A stretch of DNA of 10,459 bases from an uncultured Bacilli bacterium (GCA_934167695.1 CAKPLP010000019.1:1-10459); one strand, 5' to 3'. Positions 1 to 5,657 are shown, counted from the stretch's first letter. The notes: a model not told the origin generated them from the letters alone. Translations and numbers: made by a program.

Positions 1-452
1 ATTTACATCCTGGAATTAGTGCTAATATTTTACTTGATAGAAAAGTAATTGGTGTTATTGGTAGAGTTCATCCAAGTATTTTAAAAGATGAAGTGTATGT
101 ATTTGAAATGTCACTTAATGCTTTAATGAGTAATGTTAAACCAATTAAATATAAAGAAGCTCCTAAGTATCCCGGTATTTCAAAAGATATGGCATTCATT
201 GTTTCAAAAGATGTAACTGCAGGTAATATAATGGACACTATTAAAAAAGCGGGAGGCAGAATACTTGATAATGTTAGTGTATTTGATGTTTATACTGGAG
301 AAAATGAGGATATAGGTAAAAAGTCTATTGCTTTTACACTTGATTTTTTAAATCGCGAGAGAACTCTTACTGAAGAAGAGGTTATGGAAGTGTTTAATAA
401 TATTATTTCAAAGGTTATAGAAAAGCATGATGCTGTTTTAAGAGATAAATAA
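1..452 (+). CDS. pheT: Phenylalanyl-tRNA synthetase beta subunit, C-terminal part (5' end outside window)
   Basis: This is the last 149 codons of the beta subunit of tetrameric phenylalanyl-tRNA synthetase, which charges tRNA-Phe in the cytoplasm. The frame is open from base 3 to the TAA at 450-452, so the ATG at 93 is internal and not a start. The first residues read LHPGISANI and IGVIGRVHPS, the typical PheT stretch just before the C-terminal domain. The remaining ~95 residues (from about YKEAPKYPGISKDMAF) form the ferredoxin-fold anticodon-binding (FDX-ACB) domain, with the expected YTGE segment, a SIAFTLDF strand and a final alpha helix ending in a Leu-Arg near the C-terminus. The stop codon lies inside the loop of a terminator hairpin, so this is the end of its transcript. 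pheS would be expected upstream, outside the window. Confidence 0.95.
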   Translation, partial: LHPGISANILLDRKVIGVIGRVHPSILKDEVYVFEMSLNALMSNVKPIKYKEAPKYPGISKDMAFIVSKDVTAGNIMDTIKKAGGRILDNVSVFDVYTGENEDIGKKSIAFTLDFLNRERTLTEEEVMEVFNNIISKVIEKHDAVLRDK

Positions 453-469
453 ATATTATCTCTTTTTTT
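441..469 (+). terminator. Rho-independent terminator of pheT
   Basis: An 8-bp perfect stem, AGAGATAA (441-448) with TTATCTCT (456-463), has a 7-nt loop containing the pheT stop codon and is followed by a run of seven T (463-469). It separates pheT from the downstream operon. Confidence 0.85.
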
Positions 470-502
470 GATGTAAATAACTGTCTTTTTTTTAGAAAAA
501 GA

Positions 503-531
503 TTTACTTTATTTATTAATGATGATAAACT
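503..531 (+). promoter_or_regulatory. Candidate sigma-A-type promoter of the T7SS-like operon
   Basis: TTTACT (503-508) and TAAACT (526-531) are separated by exactly 17 nt and match the -35/-10 consensus at four of six positions each. An A/T-tract region (486-500) lies just upstream and could act as an UP element. The position between the pheT terminator and the first WXG100 gene is what the operon requires. In such A+T-rich DNA chance matches are common, so this is a candidate only. A start near 538 would give a leader of about 78 nt containing the inverted repeat at 537-582. Confidence 0.4.
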
Positions 532-536
532 GAAAT

Positions 537-582
537 AGTAAGAATATGGGTATGGTAGATTAGTGTTCTTAATGTTCTTACT
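537..582 (+). promoter_or_regulatory. Inverted repeat in the leader of the WXG100 operon
   Basis: AGTAAGAA (537-544) is complementary to TTCTTACT (575-582), with a 30-nt interval. A second copy of the right arm's core, GTTCTTA, occurs at 565-571, so two alternative pairings with the left arm are possible. The element lies just downstream of the candidate promoter and 33 nt before the first ATG. It could be an operator or an RNA stem; no T-run follows, so it is not a terminator. I recognise no known riboswitch. Confidence 0.35.
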
Positions 583-615
583 TTTGAAAGATACATAAAT
601 ATAGGAGGTGTCGAT

Positions 616-909
616 ATGGCTTCAGGTACTTTTATGATGGACCCAACCCAAGTACAACAAAGTGGTTCAAGATTCCAAGAATTTTCAACTGAATATGCTA
701 ATGATATGGCTAGTTTACGTTCTACTATTGAAGATTTAGGATCATGCTGGAAATCAGAGGATTATAATCAATTTGTTGCTATTTATCAACAAAATGCTGA
801 AACTATTGATCAAATGAGTAAAGCGTTTGCATCATTTGGAGAAATTTTAACTACAACAGGTGCTAATGCTGTACAAGCTAGTGCTGATCTTAGATCAACA
901 TTCCGTTAG
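616..909 (+). CDS. WXG100 (EsxA-like) family protein, WKS variant
   Basis: A 97-residue protein without signal peptide or membrane segment. It has the size and layout of WXG100 proteins, the small helical-hairpin partners and substrates of type VII secretion systems. The hairpin turn is at SCWKSEDY: Trp45 is present, but the usual Gly two residues later is Ser47, followed by an Asp/Tyr and a Phe53 in the usual positions. Helix 1 is about residues 10-41 and helix 2 about 48-93. No YxxxD/E export motif is seen near its C-terminus, unlike the next protein. The start is supported by a near-perfect AGGAGGTG ribosome site at 603-610. As first gene of the operon with the strongest ribosome site it is probably made in excess. 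Family membership is inferred from length, spacing and the Trp motif; interaction with the next protein is inference. Confidence 0.85.
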   Translation: MASGTFMMDPTQVQQSGSRFQEFSTEYANDMASLRSTIEDLGSCWKSEDYNQFVAIYQQNAETIDQMSKAFASFGEILTTTGANAVQASADLRSTFR

Positions 910-935
910 AATTATTTTGAAAGGAGAATAAAATT

Positions 936-1253
936 ATGAATGGAACAACTTTTGACCATGGAAGAGCAGTTCAAGATGCTGAACAAATTTTAAGTATTGC
1001 TAATAGAGTTGAACAATTATTTGCTGAAACAGATACTGAAATACAAAAAATGCAACAATATTGGCAAACAACAACATCTGCTGATTCTGCTGGAAATGCA
1101 GTAGCATTATATAATAGTTATAAGGCTAACTTTGCTGGCTTTTTAAATCAAATTAAAGAAAAAGCTAATGAAATTTATAGATCTAGTGAAACATATTCTA
1201 ATGTTGAAGCTAGTGCAAACAAAGCAGTAGATGCTGGATATCAAGTTCATTAA
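936..1253 (+). CDS. WXG100-like protein with C-terminal YxxxE motifs
   Basis: A 105-residue, mostly helical protein encoded 26 bases after the previous one, with AAGGAG at 921-926 before the ATG. The central turn contains Trp43 (QQYWQTTTSAD), so the WxG motif is reduced to W-Q-T. Helix 1 is about residues 10-41 and helix 2 about 50-95. The second helix ends with Y81-x3-E85 and Y87-x3-E91; YxxxD/E near the C-terminus is the established T7SS export signal of Esx-type proteins. No signal peptide is visible. The tandem arrangement with a second WXG100-like gene of similar size resembles heterodimer-forming EsxA/EsxB pairs, in which one partner carries the export motif. Its dimerisation and secretion are inferred, not shown. 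Two hairpins follow the stop codon directly. Confidence 0.8.
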   Translation: MNGTTFDHGRAVQDAEQILSIANRVEQLFAETDTEIQKMQQYWQTTTSADSAGNAVALYNSYKANFAGFLNQIKEKANEIYRSSETYSNVEASANKAVDAGYQVH

Positions 1254-1254
1254 T

Positions 1255-1276
1255 ATGTATTGCGTATGCAATACAT
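1255..1276 (+). other. Perfect intergenic hairpin 1
   Basis: ATGTATTGC (1255-1263) pairs with GCAATACAT (1268-1276): nine perfect base pairs and a 4-nt GTAT loop, starting two bases after the stop of the second WXG100-like gene. No T-run follows. The last three bases are shared with the larger hairpin at 1274-1311, so the two cannot form completely at once. Confidence 0.6.
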
Positions 1277-1311
1277 TGTAAGTAAAAGATAAATTTCTTT
1301 TATTTACAATG
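1274..1311 (+). other. Long intergenic hairpin 2, attenuator or mRNA-stabiliser candidate
   Basis: Bases 1274-1289 pair with 1296-1311 over 16 positions, fifteen Watson-Crick and one G-U (1282/1303), with a 6-nt loop TAAATT. It lies between the WXG100-like pair and the first large module, 29 bases before the next ATG. The following bases (TCTTACATATAG) are not T-rich, so this is not a standard terminator. Such structures often set unequal expression within an operon by partial termination, RNase processing or 3'-end protection. Which applies here is not visible. Confidence 0.6.
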
Positions 1312-1340
1312 TCTTACATATAGTAAAGGAGAGAGTAAAA

Positions 1341-1877
1341 ATGGCGGAAATAACAAGTTTATCAGCATGTTTTGATGCAGCTTCAGTAAGTAGTGTTGTA
1401 AATAGCGAATTAGTTAATGTAGAGAATGCTTTAAGAAAAGAAAAGAATGTTTTAGGTAAAAAGTCAGAATATTTTGGTAAACATACTTTTTGTGATATGG
1501 GAGTAACTCCTATTCAAAACGAAGTTGATAAAATATCTACAGAACTTAATAATACAAGGTCATCGATTGCAAAAACTGCTCTTGCTATTAACAAAAAAGC
1601 ATGGAAATTAAGAATGGATGATTTAAATTTATATATAAAATATTGTGATACTAAAATAAGATATTATGAAAATGTTATTAGGGTTCGTGAAGCTAAGAAA
1701 GCTACTGTCTCATCAAGTGGCACGGTTGATCCTAATACTGGTGTTTTTATTTCTGTTGCTCCACAGTTTACGGCCGAAGAATTATCTGCAGATTCAAATT
1801 TAAAATTATGGCAAGATAAGAAAAAAGAAGCTAGTAATGAATTACAAATAGCTACTCAAAAATATAATAATCTATAG
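1341..1877 (+). CDS. Small helical T7SS-locus protein, module A (unrecognised family)
   Basis: A 178-residue protein of no family I recognise, without signal peptide or membrane segment, predicted to be mainly helical. It is paralogous to the protein encoded at 3891-4436: the two align without gaps over about 105 residues. Shared features are ITSL (4-7) and FDA (11-13), then a Gly46/Phe50/Met53/Pro57 pattern. Next comes an Ala-Trp-x2-Arg block (87-91) and the signature YIKYC with KI-x-YY (98-109). The C-terminal part (about 115-178) has no match in the paralogue. Its ribosome site is AAAGGAGAG (1325-1333). It lies 10 bases upstream of the larger module protein, and both modules keep this small-then-large order. 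By analogy with small helical partners encoded before LXG proteins in Firmicutes T7SS loci, it could be an export chaperone or partner of the next protein; that is inference. Confidence 0.75.
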   Translation: MAEITSLSACFDAASVSSVVNSELVNVENALRKEKNVLGKKSEYFGKHTFCDMGVTPIQNEVDKISTELNNTRSSIAKTALAINKKAWKLRMDDLNLYIKYCDTKIRYYENVIRVREAKKATVSSSGTVDPNTGVFISVAPQFTAEELSADSNLKLWQDKKKEASNELQIATQKYNNL

Positions 1878-1887
1878 GAGGCGTTGT

Positions 1888-3477
1888 ATGAAAAATGTAT
1901 CTGATTCTATTATAGCAAAATATGAAAACTTGGAAGAAGCACAGAACATTATTGATAATTCGTATAATAATATTGCTGATATTCAAATTGATTTAGATAA
2001 GGCTAGCAAGAAAATATCAAAAGCTTTTTCTAAGAGAAGTGATGAAATTTCTTCTGAAATTAGTAGCTTAAAACAAGATTCTGATAATATTTATGATAAT
2101 ATTTTAGGTAAAGAAGATAATTTGTATGCTTTTATATCTGGTGTTATTAGTAAAATTGAAGATATAGAAGGTCAAGCAAATGACCAAATAGATGATTCTC
2201 ATTATGATGATTTTAAAAAGTTTTTAACAGGATATTATTCATCATATAATATAGACACTTCAAAACCTAAACAAATTAATTCTAATTTAACAAATTTAAT
2301 GAATGGTCTTCCTGGTGTTTTATCATCTACTCAACTTATTTCTATGCATGTTTCAAAAAATAAACAAACATCTACTGATGATGATAATACTGTTGAAAGT
2401 GCTAATACTTCTGCTAGTACTACAAGTTCTGGAACTACCAGTAAACCTAGCGGAGGAGTAGTGACAATGGCAATGCCTACTGTTGCTGCGATAGAGACTG
2501 CTACATCTTCTAATGTTACTACGAATGGTGTTACTTCAAATGTTAGTGAAAGTACAAGCAAAAAGACAGAGTCTGATTCTAAAAATAAAACAACTAACAA
2601 AAAGACAAAAAAAAGTAAGACTAAGAAAAACATAAGTGATAATACAACACCTCTTAAGAAAGATGAAGAAACTGTTAAGAGTGATGATACTAAAACTCCA
2701 GATACAACAACTACTGAGACAACACCTTCTAATACTACTACAACTACAGATAGTAATGTTAATAGTGATAATTCTAATAATAACAATAATAATTCAAACT
2801 CTAATGAAAATAAATCTAATGTAACTATTACTGCTACTGACAATACTAACACTAATAATGTTAGTCCTACACCACAAAGTAATACAACATCTACTAGTAA
2901 ACCTAAATCATCAAATAGTTTTAGTTATTCTAGTAAAAACACAAAGAGTAGTTTTACTGAAAATACAACACCTGTTTCTGATAGCCCTGTTACTAATAAA
3001 GAAACGGTTAATAGCAATGTTTCAAATACTACTACAGATAACAAAAATTTATTTGATAATAATTTGGATGATTTTTATAGTGATTTAGATGATGATATTT
3101 CTAATGTTGGAACTGATACGTCAACTGGTGGAAGTGGAGTTATTCCAATAGTTGCAGGAGTAGGAGCAGCAGCTGCTATTGGAGTAGGAGCTAAGGTATA
3201 TAAAGATAGAAAAGATAATAATGAATTAGATTTGGATGAAGATAGTCCAACGAATGGAAATCGCTTTTGGTCAAATGATGATCAAAATGTAATTCATAGT
3301 GAAAAAGAAGAATATGTAGATGATAATTATCTTCCTCGTAGTGAACAAATTACAGATAATACTGATGATTTTACTTATTCTGCTAAAGATAATAATTATG
3401 AGGAAAATGATACTTGGTCTATGACTGATGATGTTAATACTAATTCTGATTTACCGGATTTATTAGGAAATAATTAG
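1888..3477 (+). CDS. Large module A protein: helical N-domain, Ser/Thr/Asn-rich linker, membrane anchor, conserved tail
   Basis: A 529-residue protein of unrecognised family. Residues 1-155 are helical with heptad-like stretches (about 15-75). Residues 156-411 are a low-complexity linker very rich in Thr, Ser, Asn and Asp, with a Lys-rich patch near 225-250. Residues 417-435 form a single Gly/Ala-rich hydrophobic segment (GVIPIVAGVGAAAAIGVGA), followed by the basic KVYKDRK (436-442). The last 87 residues are acidic and contain a block (SPTNGNRFWSND, HSEKEEY) almost identical to the protein at 4433-5605. Both also end in a Trp...Asp-Leu-Leu motif (Trp510, 524-526 here). The Asp-rich flank before the anchor and basic flank after it favour N-outside, C-inside, although no signal peptide is present. 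No sortase motif or toxin domain is visible. AGGAGG at 1876-1881 overlaps the previous stop, indicating coupling. Export by a T7SS is an inference from context. Confidence 0.8.
   Translation: MKNVSDSIIAKYENLEEAQNIIDNSYNNIADIQIDLDKASKKISKAFSKRSDEISSEISSLKQDSDNIYDNILGKEDNLYAFISGVISKIEDIEGQANDQIDDSHYDDFKKFLTGYYSSYNIDTSKPKQINSNLTNLMNGLPGVLSSTQLISMHVSKNKQTSTDDDNTVESANTSASTTSSGTTSKPSGGVVTMAMPTVAAIETATSSNVTTNGVTSNVSESTSKKTESDSKNKTTNKKTKKSKTKKNISDNTTPLKKDEETVKSDDTKTPDTTTTETTPSNTTTTTDSNVNSDNSNNNNNNSNSNENKSNVTITATDNTNTNNVSPTPQSNTTSTSKPKSSNSFSYSSKNTKSSFTENTTPVSDSPVTNKETVNSNVSNTTTDNKNLFDNNLDDFYSDLDDDISNVGTDTSTGGSGVIPIVAGVGAAAAIGVGAKVYKDRKDNNELDLDEDSPTNGNRFWSNDDQNVIHSEKEEYVDDNYLPRSEQITDNTDDFTYSAKDNNYEENDTWSMTDDVNTNSDLPDLLGNN
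3166..3315 (+). repeat. Conserved 150-bp tail block, copy 1
   Basis: This block aligns without gaps to 5330-5479. By hand count 133 of 150 bases are identical, and 45 of 50 encoded residues; four of the five changes are Asp/Glu swaps and one is Asn/Ser. It covers the end of the membrane segment and the first part of the tail. Flanking parts of the two genes are not alignable at DNA level, so the block is either a recent or converted duplication or is under strong constraint. Confidence 0.9.
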
Positions 3478-3488
3478 GAGGATAACAT

Positions 3489-3875
3489 ATGAATGAACAA
3501 GAATTTTTACCTATTGGAACTGTTGTTTTGCTAAAAGGTGGTACTAAAAAGGTTATGATTACTGGTTTTTGTGTAGTTCCAAATGATAATAAAAATAAAT
3601 TATATGATTATAGTGCATGCTTATATCCTGAAGGAGTTATTAATTCTTCTGACGTTTGTCTATTCAATAAAGAACAAATTCAGGATATTTGTTTTAAGGG
3701 ATATATAAATGAAGAAGAGGAAGAGTTTAAAAAAGAATTAGATGATACTCTAAAAAATATTCAGTTTGATTCTGATCATAATATTGTACAAGATAATTTA
3801 TCTAATAGTGATATTATTAATGACAATATAACTAATACACAAACTTTTAGCATAAATGATAATATTTTTGGTTAA
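3489..3875 (+). CDS. DUF4176 family protein with extended acidic/Asn-rich tail
   Basis: A 128-residue protein. The N-terminal 80 residues carry the DUF4176 pattern: LPIGTVVLLKGGTKKVMI (7-24), YDYSACLYPEGV (39-50) and a FNKEQI...FKGY segment (59-72), followed by Glu-rich EEEEE near 75-79. DUF4176 proteins are small beta-rich proteins recurrently encoded in LXG and T7SS loci of Firmicutes; their exact role in this cluster cannot be read from the sequence. Residues 85-128 form an extra Asp/Asn/Ile-rich tail that looks disordered and resembles the composition of the neighbouring large proteins. There is no signal peptide or membrane segment. A strong AGGAGG (3475-3480) overlaps the previous stop codon. 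The gene stands exactly between module A and module B, so it may serve both or belong to the first. Confidence 0.8.
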   Translation: MNEQEFLPIGTVVLLKGGTKKVMITGFCVVPNDNKNKLYDYSACLYPEGVINSSDVCLFNKEQIQDICFKGYINEEEEEFKKELDDTLKNIQFDSDHNIVQDNLSNSDIINDNITNTQTFSINDNIFG

Positions 3876-3890
3876 TAAGGGGATGATGTA

Positions 3891-4436
3891 ATGGCTACAA
3901 AAAAGAGGCAAACTAGTAGTAAATATACTATTACTAGTTTGAATATGGTATTTGATGCTAGTGGTTTTGTAAAAACCTTTTTTGATTACATTGAAAATAT
4001 AAAGGCTGATTTAAATCTTCAAAGAAAGCGATTGAATGATAATAGTGATCTATATGGAACAAGAGCATTTAGGAATATGAATGAAGCTCCTCTTTATAAC
4101 AATGTTATTGATATAACTAAAAATATTAAGGAATTAGAGGAAAATCTTGAAAATATACAGTATGCAATGGCTAGAGAAGCTTGGGTATATAGAAGAAAAC
4201 AATTAGCTGAGTATGTTGATTATTGTAATTATAAAATTAATTATTATAGAGAGAAAAAAATTACTTCTAACAATAAAACATATAAGTTAAAAATGAAAGA
4301 GAAAATTGTTATTAGAAAAGAAAAAAAGGCTAGTGCTAAGAAAAAAATTACAGTTGCTACTGAAAAAATTAATAAATATTCTACACTTCCACTAGAAAGT
4401 GCAGAATATAAGTATGGTGGAGGTACTACCTTATGA
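3891..4436 (+). CDS. Small helical T7SS-locus protein, module B (paralogue of 1341-1877)
   Basis: A 181-residue, Lys-rich helical protein, the module B counterpart of the protein at 1341-1877. It aligns to it without gaps with an offset of 10 residues. Conserved are ITSL (14-17), FDAS (21-24), the pattern Gly56/Phe60/Met63/Pro67, Ala97-Trp98-x2-Arg101, and YVDYC with KI-x-YY (108-119). The N-terminus has ten extra, Lys/Ser/Thr-rich residues. The C-terminal 60 residues are very basic and unlike the paralogue, which suggests each small protein is matched to its own large partner. No signal peptide or membrane segment is visible. The ribosome site is AAGGGGATGATG just before the ATG. Its TGA stop overlaps the next ATG (ATGA, 4433-4436), which indicates translational coupling and probably equal dosage with the large protein. 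Function unknown; a chaperone or partner role is inferred. Confidence 0.75.
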   Translation: MATKKRQTSSKYTITSLNMVFDASGFVKTFFDYIENIKADLNLQRKRLNDNSDLYGTRAFRNMNEAPLYNNVIDITKNIKELEENLENIQYAMAREAWVYRRKQLAEYVDYCNYKINYYREKKITSNNKTYKLKMKEKIVIRKEKKASAKKKITVATEKINKYSTLPLESAEYKYGGGTTL

Positions 4437-5605
4437 GATATATAGATTCAGAAACTTATAAAAATAATAGTAATTCAATATATATTGATAAGGATATATT
4501 GAATGAAGGCAGTATTTTAATAGATGATTCTATTCATCAATTACAAAATATATCTTTGGATATAGAAGAAGTAGTAAGTAGAATTTATAAATTTTCATCT
4601 AAAGATATTGATAAGTTTTCTTCATATATTGAAAATTTGTCTAAGCAGAAAAATGTTGTTAGTAATATAGTACAACAAGAACAAGATCAACTTCATTTTA
4701 GTCGAAAAATTGATTCTGCGGTTACTGATCTTGAAAATAAAACTAATATTAGTATTGGTAGTGACAGTTATAATAATTTAAAAGATATATTTTCTGCTGC
4801 TGGTTATTCTGTTGCTACTACTGAAATGATTAATGCTGTTAGTGTTGTTAATACTACTACTGATAATAATGAAAATACTGGTAATTCTAATACTACTGAT
4901 GCTAAAGATGACAGTGTAAGTAATGACAATACTAATACTGCTAGTAATATTACTATTAGTGGTTCTAGTAGTGATGTAAAATCTGATAATAATAGTTATC
5001 AAAATACTGCAAGTACTGTTACTAATGAAGGAGTTAGTTCTACACCAACTAGTACAAAAACTAATACTAGAGTAATTTATAGAAACAATATTAGTAATAC
5101 AGAGAATAATTCTAATGTTGCTCCTTCTAATACTACAACGACGCCTTCTGATACGGAAACTGTAACTAATCCTAATCCAGAAACAAGTTCAAATGCTGAT
5201 TCATCTAGTAATGGCAATTTATTTGATCCAGATTATGATTATGACTATGATGACGATACATCAAAAGTTACAACAACTTCATCATCAAGTGGCTTAGGCA
5301 CTGTTATTGGTGGTGCTGCTGTTGTAGGTGCAGCGGCTGCTATTGGAGTGGGTGCTAAAGTATATAAAGATCGAAAAGAAAATAATGATTTAGAACTTGA
5401 TGAAGATAGTCCAACAAATGGAAATCGTTTTTGGTCAAATGATGAACAAAGTGTTATTCATAGTGAAAAAGAGGAGTATACATCTTCTTCTGAAGATACT
5501 TCGGACTCCTATGAAGCTCTTAAAAATGATCCATCAATAAATAATGATTCATGGGATGTTAGTGACAATACTACTTCTAGTAGTGCTGTTGATTTACTTG
5601 AATAA
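4433..5605 (+). CDS. Large module B protein: helical N-domain, Ser/Thr/Asn-rich linker, membrane anchor, conserved tail
   Basis: A 390-residue protein with the same architecture as the 529-residue module A protein but a shorter linker. Residues 1-139 are a helical domain with no clear sequence match to module A. Residues 140-285 are Thr/Ser/Asn-rich, ending in a tract of alternating Asp and Tyr (FDPDYDYDYDDD). Residues 287-308 form a Gly/Ala/Val-rich membrane segment, followed by KVYKDRK (309-315). The block at 300-349 is 45/50 identical to module A, and the C-terminus ends Trp374...Asp387-Leu-Leu-Glu390. Charge distribution again favours a tail inside and the N-terminal part outside, without any signal peptide. 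No toxin, wall-anchoring or enzymatic motif is seen. GGAGGT (4420-4425) lies inside the upstream gene. It is the last gene of the operon, with a terminator starting at its stop codon. A T7SS-exported, membrane-tethered surface protein is my inference. Confidence 0.8.
   Translation: MRYIDSETYKNNSNSIYIDKDILNEGSILIDDSIHQLQNISLDIEEVVSRIYKFSSKDIDKFSSYIENLSKQKNVVSNIVQQEQDQLHFSRKIDSAVTDLENKTNISIGSDSYNNLKDIFSAAGYSVATTEMINAVSVVNTTTDNNENTGNSNTTDAKDDSVSNDNTNTASNITISGSSSDVKSDNNSYQNTASTVTNEGVSSTPTSTKTNTRVIYRNNISNTENNSNVAPSNTTTTPSDTETVTNPNPETSSNADSSSNGNLFDPDYDYDYDDDTSKVTTTSSSSGLGTVIGGAAVVGAAAAIGVGAKVYKDRKENNDLELDEDSPTNGNRFWSNDEQSVIHSEKEEYTSSSEDTSDSYEALKNDPSINNDSWDVSDNTTSSSAVDLLE
5330..5479 (+). repeat. Conserved 150-bp tail block, copy 2
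   Basis: Second copy of the block at 3166-3315, in the same reading frame. Twelve of the 17 base differences by hand count are synonymous, so the protein is held constant more than the DNA, which points to purifying selection on the tail. Confidence 0.9.
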
Positions 5606-5629
5606 AACTTGGAGAAATCCAAGTTTTTT
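5605..5629 (+). terminator. Rho-independent terminator of the T7SS-like operon
   Basis: AAACTTGGA (5605-5613) pairs perfectly with TCCAAGTTT (5618-5626) around a GAAA tetraloop, followed by T through 5629. The stem begins at the last base of the stop codon of the last operon gene. Confidence 0.9.
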
Positions 5630-5637
5630 GATATACT
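5609..5637 (+). promoter_or_regulatory. Candidate lepA promoter
   Basis: TATACT (5632-5637) matches the -10 consensus at five of six positions, and TTGGAG (5609-5614) lies 17 nt upstream as a four-of-six -35. The -35 would sit inside the terminator stem, a compact arrangement that is possible but unproven. lepA needs its own promoter because the terminator lies directly upstream. Confidence 0.45.
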
Positions 5638-5657
5638 ATATGTAGTGTGGTGATTAT

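Noticed and set aside
485..501. Small hairpin CTTTTT/AAAAAG in the 470-615 intergenic region
   Set aside because: Only A-T pairs apart from one G-C, so marginal stability; more likely an A/T tract by composition.
1303..1324. Internal promoter (TTTACA ... TATAGT) before module A
   Set aside because: Spacing between the two hexamers is only 10 nt, and TTTACA lies inside the hairpin arm.
2331..2852. Long open frame on the minus strand, Leu/Val-rich, resembling a membrane protein
   Set aside because: It is the antisense shadow of the Ser/Thr/Asn-rich linker of the 1888-3477 gene. ACT/AGT/GAT-type codons read backwards give Leu/Val/Ser; there is no ribosome site or independent promoter.
2641..3050. 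Tandem DNA repeats or CRISPR-like array in the ACT/AAT-rich linker
   Set aside because: There is no constant repeat length or spacer. The pattern comes from Thr/Asn/Ser codon bias in low-complexity protein sequence.
2636..3088. Two short + strand frames (2636-2824 and 2858-3088), very rich in Ile/Leu/Gln
   Set aside because: They are frame-shifted readings of the low-complexity linker, lack ribosome sites and have non-protein-like composition.
4433..4436. Recoded TGA (Trp) at the end of the 3891-4436 gene
   Set aside because: Reading TGA as Trp would only add three residues before a TAG, all tryptophans seen use TGG, and ATGA overlap is a normal coupling signal.
4778..5002. Minus-strand frame rich in Ile/Ser/Thr within module B
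   Set aside because: Antisense shadow of the repetitive Asn/Thr/Ser linker codons, with no start signals.
1888..5605. Polymorphic toxin (LXG-type) genes
   Set aside because: Gene order recalls LXG loci, but the C-termini contain a membrane anchor and conserved acidic tail, with no nuclease, NADase or lipid II phosphatase motif and no immunity gene.
3400..5605. Sortase-anchored (LPxTG) surface proteins
   Set aside because: The hydrophobic segment is internal, with 80-plus residues after it. No LPxTG-like motif precedes it, and there is no N-terminal signal peptide.
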